This document shows, in pieces, positions 55,553 to 64,000 of a stretch of DNA of 64,000 nucleotides. The DNA comes from Xestospongia bergquistia. Lineage: Eukaryota; Porifera; Demospongiae; Haplosclerida; Petrosiidae. Location of the stretch: contig OZ014419.1 of NCBI GenBank assembly GCA_963965975.1, positions 5,862,650-5,926,649 of the forward strand, in the 5' to 3' direction. The notes under the pieces were generated by a model, which saw only the letters and a list, made by a program, of their open reading frames with translations, had not been told where the DNA came from and searched no databases. The translations under genes and the position numbers were made by a program. Position 1 is the stretch's first letter, and each line of letters opens with the position of its first letter.

Positions 55553-56316
55553 GTTTAGAAGGAAATTTATATGTGAAATTGTCTCAAAATTATAGCCAAA
55601 AATTAACTGGTGGACCAGGTTTGATTGTACATAAAAAATGGAGGACAATCTTTGGCAAAGGAGAACTATTTTAGCAACCAAAATCAATTCTTAGCTGTCA
55701 CAAATGGTCAGTGGGAAACCTATTATGTTTACCAAAAATGGTCATTGACTCCTCAAACAACTGCTTTATTGGCAGTAGACTTGAGGAAGCAAGCCCCACC
55801 CTACAAATTTAGTGGCGAGCCAGCCACATCTGTGGGTGTGGCTTGCAAGACTAAGTGACAATTAATAGCTGTTATCTTATATTTATCGACTCTTAACTTT
55901 AGGTTGTGTGGGTGTTGATTAGTTGCTAAGCTAGAATCTATACTTGTACTTTCTCAATTCATCTATTGACTATAGTAATCATCAATAATAAACATCTAGT
56001 CATTGAAGGTGTCTTCTTAAATTAAAGGTGTCTACTTCCCTAACCTCATGACAAAACCTGCTGTTAGAAGTAACGATCATTCCCATTAGCTGAATATCTA
56101 CTAAGGCAGTGTTCTTTATATCTAATGACGCTTTGTGTGACATATGTTACTGACCCTAAACTACTGTGACCAACTTACTCAGTTATCAAAATATTTTGAT
56201 CAATTGAACAGATGTACATAGATTTATGAGGTATGTTATCGACTAAATTCATTGTAGTATGTATACACATCATACAGAGCATGATACAACTATACTAGTA
56301 ATTATTATAAATACAT
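55553..56316. repeat. Upstream duplication unit of copy C (partner 42895–43880)
   Basis: Same ordered landmarks as 42895–43880 but shorter. It abuts the ZU5 remnant of copy B directly, so the copy B–C junction is sharp. Confidence 0.9.
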
Positions 56317-56379
56317 GTGTGTAGTTATGACAACCATTACAATAATATTTTATTGAATTGTTTCATTTTACTGTTCAAA

Positions 56380-59300
56380 ATGTCTGATAATCTCAGTCCA
56401 CCTACTCTCAATCTACTAAGTAATGAACTAGAAGAAGTTGAATGTGATGAATTGGCTGTAGTCCTTAATGTGTCAGATATTGAAGATATCAGGGAACAAT
56501 ATCCAGGAACTGGACAATGGAAAATTGATTGCTTACAAAAATGGCTTGATCAAAGAGACACTGTACATTCATGGTGTACTGTAGCTAATGCAGTAGACAA
56601 AATCAATCCAGTAGTTGCTGAGCATATCAGAAACAAATATTCTACTATATTAGATGATGTACCATCAAAGCCACAGCATGAAGAACATAGGATTGTAAAT
56701 GATGATCAACGTCTTAACATTAACTCTGCCATTGAAGAGCAACAAGCAAGTTTGTCTAAAGTGCCTCTTCAAATAGACATAGTAAAAGAAATTACTCATT
56801 TTAAACACAGGTTTGTCAAGTTAGTCTCAAAAACACGGGAGTCTTTAGTAGACAGACCAAACAAACTTTTACCATTTTATCGATACTTGAAACAACAAAA
56901 GCTTTGTGACCAAATGTCAATACCAAATGAAAGTGATATCACATATGACACATTATTTGATAAGCTACAGACCAAATGGCATTATCTCAAATATCAACTT
57001 CTTCAAAAAATAGTTGAGATGTTTCTTTTTGACACTGACTTGCCGGATGAAGTGCAGAATTACCAAAGTGACTTAACGACATTTAAAACGTCAACAAAAA
57101 TGAAAGATTTGGTCATTATTAAATCAAAAGGTAACACATCAGAAAAAGTGAAAGTAGAACTAAAAGTGCAAGGAATGTGGCTAGAGGTAACAATACAGCA
57201 GTTTGAGTTTCTGGCAAAACTCCTTTTTCAAGATTATGAAGATTTACTCACTGACATGATTGTCAAAAGATGTAGTACTAGCATGAGTATTACATGTAGT
57301 GTGTCTAAAGAAACTGCTGACCTCATTGCACAATTAAAATATAATCATGAAGAGTTATTACTACTTGGAGTAATTTCACTAACAGTAGAATATAACACAT
57401 TGTTTAGTTACAATTCAACACAAGATGACATGACATTTGACGCAGCTTTGTGAAGGACTATACAGTCTGGTGGTCCTCTTCCTGCTATAGCTCTTCTTCT
57501 TAAAATAGGAATTCTTAATAAAATAATCCTAACCTGATAAAACAGTCTGGTGAAACAGCAATTTATCTTGCCAGCAAGAGTGGTTACTTATCAGTTATCT
57601 CCACCTTACTTAGCAATGGGACAGATTCTAACCAAGCAAAGAATGATGGCACAACACCTCTTATGATTGCCTGTCTAAATGGCTATAATGATGTTGTCCA
57701 ACTGTTACTAGAGAGAAATGTTCCAGTAAACACCCAGGACAAGGAGGGATTCACAGCATTTTATTGTGCCAGCCAGAATGGTCACTTATCAGTCATGTAT
57801 ACCTTACTTTGTAATGGAGCAGATCCTAACCTAGCTAAGAATGATGGTTGGACACCTCTTATGATAGCCAGTCTAAATGGTCTTGGTGATGTTGTCCAAC
57901 TAATACTAGAAAGAAATGTTTCAATAAACATGCAGAACCAAAATGGAGCAACAGCAATTTATTGTGTCAGCCTGAATGGTCACTTACCTGTTATTTCTTC
58001 TTTACTCAGTAATGGAGCAGATCCTAACCTAGCTATAAATGATGACATGACACCTCTTATGATAGCTAGTCTAAATGGCCATTGTGATGTTGTCCAATTT
58101 TTACTAGAAAGAAATCTTCTGATAAACACCCAGGACAAGGAGGGATTCACAGCATTTCACCTTGCCAGCAAGAATGGTCACTTATCAGTCATATCTACCT
58201 TATTAGAAAATGGGGCAGATCCTAACCTAGCCAAAAATGATGCCACAACACCTCTTATGATAGCTAGTCTAAATGGCCACAGTGATGTCATCCAACTGTT
58301 ACTAGAGAGAAATGTTCCAATAAACACACAGAACATGGAGGGATTTACAGCATTTCATCTTGCCTGCCAGAATGGTCATTTATCTGTTATCTCTACCTTA
58401 CTTAGTAATGGGGCAGATCCTAACTTAGCTAAAAATGATGGTTGGACATCTGTTATGATAGCCAGTGTAAATGGCCATGCTGATGTCATTCAACTATTAC
58501 TATAAAGAAATGTTCCAATAAACACACAGAACAAGAAGGGAGTTACAACATTTTTTGTGCCAGTGAGAAAGGTTATTTGTCAGTCATCTGTACCTTACTT
58601 AGCAATGGAGCAGACCCCAACTTATCTAAGAGTGATGGCACAACACCTCTTATGATAGCAAGTCTAAATGGCCATAATGATGTTGTCCAACTATTACTAG
58701 AGAGAAATGTTCCAATAAATATCCAGAACAAGGAGGGATTCACAGCATTTTTTTGTGCCTGCCAGAACGGTCACTTATCAGTCATCTCTACCTTACTTAG
58801 TAATGGAGCAGATCCTAACCTAGAAAAAAATAATGGCACAACACCTCTTATGATAGCCAGTGATCAAGGCTTTGGTGATGTTGTTCAACTTTTACTTCAC
58901 TGGAATATTTTAATTAATACCCAGAACAACGATGGAGCAACAGCAATTGGTTTTGCCTCCCAAAAAGGTTACTTGTCTCTTGTTTTTACATTACTTAACA
59001 ATGATGCTGACCCAAATCTTTCTATGAAAAATGGAGCAACACCACTAATGGCAGCCTGTCAAAATGGTCATAATGATGTTGTTCAACTATTAGTAAATAG
59101 AAATGTTCCAATAAACACCCAGAATGAGGATGGAGTCACAGCATTTTTTTGTGCCAGCCAGAATGGTCACTCATTAGTCATCTCTACTTTACTTAATAAT
59201 GGAGCAGATCCTAACCTAGCTAAGAATGATGACACAACACCTCTTATGATAGCAAGTCTAAATGCCATTGTGATGTTGTCATACTGTTACTTGAAAGAAA

Positions 59301-62300
59301 TGTTCCAATAAACATCAAGAACCAAAATGGAGTAACAGCATTTTATTGTGCCAGCGAGAATGGTCACTTCTCTGTCATATCTACCTTACTTAGTAATGGA
59401 GCAGATCCTAACCTAGCTAAGAATGATGGCACAACACCTCTTATGATAGCCAGTAATCATGGCTACAGTGATGTTGTTCAACTTTTACTTGACTGGAATA
59501 TTCTAATAAATACCCAGAACAGCCATGGAGCAACAGCAATTGGTTTTGCCTCCCAAAAAGGTCACTTGTCTCTTTTTTTTACATTACTTAACAATGATGC
59601 TGAGCCAAATCTTTCTATGAAGAATGGAGCAACACCACTAATGGCAGCCTGTCAAAATGGTCATAATGATGTCGTTCAACTATTAGTAAATAGAAATGTT
59701 CCTGTAAATACCCAGACCGAGGATGGAATCACAGCATTTTTTTGCGCTACCCAGAATGGTCACTCATTAGTCATCTCTACCTTACTTAATAATGGAGCAG
59801 ATCCTAACCTAGCTAAGAATGATGGCATGACACCTCTTATGATAGCTAGTCTAAATGGCCATTGTGATGTTGTTCAATTTTTACTAGAAAGAAATATTCT
59901 GATAAACACCCAGGACAAAAGGGATTCACAGCACTTTATCTTGCCAGCCAAAATGGTCACTTATCAGTCATCTTTACCTTTCTTAGTAATGGGGCAGACC
60001 CTAAGCTAGCTAAGGATGATGGCACAAAATCTCTTATGGTAGCTAGTCTAAACGGGCATAGTGATGTCGTCAACCTACTACTAGAGAGAAATGTTAAAAT
60101 AAACACACAGAACAAGAAAGGAGTGACAGCATTTTATTGTGCCAGTCAAAATGGTCACTTATTGATCATTTTTATATTACTCAGTAAAGGGGCAGATCCT
60201 AATCTAAGTAAGAATGATGGCACTACACCCCTGATGATAGCAAGTCTAAATGGCCATGATGATGTCGTCCAACTATTACTAGAGAGAAATGTTCCAATAA
60301 ACACCCAGAACAAGAAAGGAGTGACAGCATTTTATTATGCCAGTCAGAATGGTCACTTATCGGTCATGTGCACCCTACTTAGTAAAGGGACAGATCCTAA
60401 TCGAGGTAAGAATGATGGCACAACACCTCTTATGATAACCAGTCTAAATGGCCATGATGATGTCGTCCAACTATTGCTAGAGAGAAATGTTCCAATAAAC
60501 ACCCAGAACAAGAAAGGAGTGACAGCATTTTACCTTGCCTGCATGACTGGTCACTTGTCAGTCATGTGTACCCTACTTAGTAATGGGGCAGATCCTAACC
60601 GAACTAAGAATGATGGCACAACACCTCTTATGATAGCCAGTCTAAATGGCAATAGTGATGTCGTCCAACTATTACTGGAGAGAAATGTTTCAATAAACAT
60701 CCAGAATGAGGATGGAATCACAGCATTTTATTGTGCCTGTGAGAATGGTCACTTAACAATCATCTCTACCTTATTTAGTAATGGTGCTGATCCTAATCTT
60801 GCTATGAACAAAGGAGCAACACCTCTAATGGCAGCTAGTGGGAAAGGTTATAATGATGTTATTAAACTATTACTAGAGAGGAATGTTCTATTAAATATCC
60901 AGGACAGAAATGGAAGAACGGCAATTTTTGCAGCTAGCATGAATGGTCACTTATCAGTGATGTGTACTCTACTTAGTAATGGAACAGATCCTAACCTAGC
61001 TATGAGTGATGGCACAACACCTCTTATGATAGCCAGTCTAAATGGGCATGACGATGTTGTCCAACTATTGCTAAAGAGAACTGTTCCAATAAACACCCAG
61101 AATGAGGATGGAGTCACAGCATTTTATTGTGCCAGCCAGAATGGTCACTCATTGGTCATCTCTACCTTACTTAGAAATGGGGCAGATCCTTACCTAGCTA
61201 TGAATAATGGCATAACACCTCTCATGATAGCTAGTCTAAATGGTCACAGTGATGTCATCCAACTATTGCTAGAGAGAAATGTTCCAATAAACACCCATGA
61301 CCAAAACGGAGAAACAGCACTTTTTTGTGCAAGCAGGAATGGTCACTTGTCAGTCATCTCTACCTTACTTAGTAATGGGGCAGATCCTAATCTAGCTATG
61401 AATGATGGCACAACACCTCTTATGATAGCAAGTTTAAATGGCTATGGTGATGTTGTCCAACTATTACTAGAGAGTAAAGTTCTAATAAATGGCCAAAGAA
61501 AGGATGGAGCAAATGCAATTGGTTTTGCGTCTCTGAAAGGTCACTTGTCTATTGTGTTTTCCTTACTTGACAATGGTGCTGTTCCTAATCTTGCTATGAA
61601 AAATGGATCAACACCTCTAATGTTAGCTAGTCAAAATGGTCATGATGAAGTTATCCAACTATTATTAGAGAGAAGTGTTCCTATAAATACCCAGAACTAC
61701 AATGGTAGAACAGAAATTTATGCTGCCAGCCAGAATGGTCACTTGTCTTCTGTTGCCACCTTACTCATTAATGGGGTAGATCCTAACCTAGGTGTGGACA
61801 ATGGTTGGACACCTCTTGTGATAGCTTGTGCCAAAGGATATTACAATATTGTCGGAGATTTATTGAAGACACAAGTTAATATTGATCATCAAACTTCTAT
61901 CAGTACTACAGCATTGCACCTTTCTTGTCAATATGGACATGAGAATATTGTCAGACATTTATTAGAATGTGGTGCCAATCCACTTCTAAAAGATATGGCT
62001 GGTCACACACCTTTAGACATAGCTCATTAATACAGTCATCATAACATTGTATCACTACTTCGAGAAACAAAGGCTGGTTTAGATGATGTCAGGTTCTGTT
62101 GAGTCAGGTTATATAACTGGTGGACTATCAACTGATCACTCGTTACTAGAAGATTCTGATATTGCACAAATTTCTGATCTAGAAGATGATGATCTTCCAG
62201 AGGAATGTAAGGGAATTAACACAACAAGTGAGTCAAGAATATCTTTTCTGCACACTAATATATGTAGCACTACTATCTCCCTTGTGTTATCTTAGTAAAA

Positions 62301-64000
62301 TTATATGAGTAGCATGTCTATAGCCAGTATAAACAAAAGAGTTTCAGTGATTATTATGATATTCCCTTGAATAGAAGCCTCCTCCTAATAAAGGCCCAGT
62401 CTTGAATTGAGGCCTGGTAAACTAAGCCATATGGTGAAGTAAAGACTAACTTTCCATGCCCAATTATGTATCATGTATAACATTCACATGTTCATACACA
62501 AGTCTTTAAACTTAAAGATGTTGATGTGTGCAAACAAACATCCATGCAAGCATTGGAGTCTTGTTGTCCACTTTATTATAACTTTTTAATGGTTTAGAAC
62601 AAATGATGGTATCTAGTGATGTCATAGATATACAGACACTAAATGACAGTAAGTGATTACGTAATAATAATACTGTCTGTAACATATTAAATAATCTATT
62701 TTAATAGAATTTAATGAGGAGAGTGTTACCCAACAGAAAGAGTTGTCAATAGGAGAAGTTAAAGGGTATGTCTTTTGTCAATGTTATTATGATATTGAGC
62801 GTCTTTTGATTTGATAGTGATAGATTGTTTAATTATCTTCAAGATGTGTATGTAGGAGACAAGAGGTCATTTCTAATACAAGGAGACAGTTCTAACCTTT
62901 TTAATTGGGAGGAGAATGGTATAATCATTAGTGTACCACAAGGCACTTTATCCCCAATAGAGACCAGTCAAGTAGAAGTGACAGTACTGGTTGATGGACA
63001 GTTTCAATTACCTAAGGGAACAGAATTAGTCAGTGCTGTGTATGGGATATCTCTGTCTAAGCCACTTCTCAAACCAGTCAAATTAGAGATCCAACATTGT
63101 CTACATCTAGTCACACAAGATGATGCAAATTGTCTGAGTTTTGCTATAGCTCCTAATCAAAAATGTTCACTTTTCTACCAATTTGAAGTAATAGAAGGAG
63201 GAGAGTTCAACCCTAATGAACAATATGGGAGTATTTGCCTCCAAAAATTTTCTTTATGGACCATTTTACAAACAATGTGGGAATATATCTGGCCTTCTCC
63301 TTTATATGTAGGCAAGGTGTTTTATGAAGAAAAGAAAGTGCATGAATGGCTGATGAGATTTCTAGTTACTAGAGATCTTAATGTGCTTCATGAGGTATAT
63401 AAAAATATAATAATTTGCTTTCCTCCTTATAATAGTATGTAAGACGATCTTTGCCTCAAGCTGAGGAAGGACCAAGTATAGTCTTTGAATTTGAAAGTGA
63501 AAAACAGATTGAGCTAATTCTTAATGATCATCCTCAACATGGATGGAACATCCGTCCACACAAAAACCTGTACAGGTAAGTATTATTTATAACTATATTA
63601 AAGTCAAAAGTTTGTTTATGATGCAGGTAACTAAACGTGTTATTGACAGCTTTGATGTTCGTGACCCTTCTGTCTCCTCTATATTAATAACAATATCTGT
63701 TGGCTCTAATCATTTCACTAAAGTCACAGAACTAGACTATGTTGTTCCATTAAAGGGAATAAAGTCTGATACTAAAGAGATACACATTATTCGTTCTTTC
63801 AGTCCCCGTATGCATTATATTTACAAATAAATTGATTTTTAAATGCTCTTTTATAGAACAACCAAGTTTGGAGATTAACACTGGATGTTTACAAACCATT
63901 GAAACAGGTATGCATCCTGTAATTTGCCTTGTAAAAATAAAAAATACAGTTATTTCCACCATATATGTGTCAAGTAGGAATATTTTTCACATTAAATTTA
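56380..64000 (+). pseudogene. Copy C of the Death–ankyrin–ZU5 gene, disrupted, runs off window
   Basis: The Death domain and linker (56380–57450) are almost identical to copy A. Then: a TGA at 57451 and a frame change by about 57530; TAA at 58503; a 1-nt loss near 58548 (ACATTTTTTGTG); loss of one G near 59264 (AAATGCCATT); a 1-nt loss near 59920 (GACAAAAGGG); CAA->TAA at 62028; and a 14-nt deletion near 62082. About 43–45 ankyrin units remain recognisable (57540–62070). Downstream exons are open and correctly spliced in principle: 62598–62648, 62708–62765, 62818–63394, 63436–63575, 63627–63807, 63857–63907; the CARD-like exon lies beyond the window. Relative to A it has five extra residues (VPLQI) after SLSK. 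It could be a recent pseudogene or, less likely given the mixed substitutions, a poorly assembled gene. Confidence 0.85.

Overview
The window is animal nuclear DNA. The evidence is a metazoan-type rDNA unit, many short GT–AG introns inside conserved animal genes, AT-rich intergenic DNA full of microsatellites, and no prokaryotic gene organisation. Gene content (IQCG/DRC9, RYK, ANKRD39, ANKRD49, TMEM33, CMC4, NUBP2, GALE), the compact introns, and a Death–ankyrin–ZU5 gene family that I associate with demosponges suggest a sponge, possibly a haplosclerid such as Amphimedon. The species is an inference; no search was run.

Layout. 1–4.9 kb: edge of a ribosomal DNA unit on the minus strand (28S 5' part, ITS2, 5.8S, ITS1, complete 18S, 5' ETS). 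4.9–14.1 kb: AT-rich accessory DNA holding decayed pieces of a large E3-ligase-like gene (MYCBP2/PAM-highwire type), internal duplications and long (AG)n and (GT)n tracts. 14.1–42.8 kb: a dense block of conserved genes, often head-to-head or tail-to-tail: IQCG (+), a SAM plus angiomotin-type coiled-coil gene (-), an unrecognised membrane protein with a polyproline tail (+), NUBP2 (-), a coiled-coil gene (+), ANKRD49 (-), GALE (+), a frameshifted fibrinogen-like secreted protein (+), RYK (-), ANKRD39 (+), TMEM33 (-) and CMC4 (-). Most were rebuilt exon by exon with consistent splice phases, giving lengths close to the human proteins where I know them (NUBP2 271, GALE 347, RYK 616, ANKRD39 177 aa).

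42.9–64 kb: three tandem copies of one large gene. Copy A (43.9–51.9 kb) is open throughout and encodes about 2,349 residues: Death domain, an all-helical linker module, about 44 ankyrin repeats in one exon, a ZU5 domain with a conserved following region, and a CARD-like C-terminal domain. Copy B (53.3–55.5 kb) is a heavily decayed relic containing a perfect 56-bp palindrome. Copy C (56.4 kb to the window end) is very similar at its 5' end and in most 3' exons, but its ankyrin exon carries several stops and frameshifts and its 5' splice acceptor is altered.

The most interesting system is this Death–linker–ANK–ZU5–CARD-like array. The domains suggest an intracellular signalling scaffold or sensor, possibly in innate immunity. 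The ankyrin array evolves by block duplication in multiples of the 99-bp repeat, while the flanking exons show patchwork similarity between copies.
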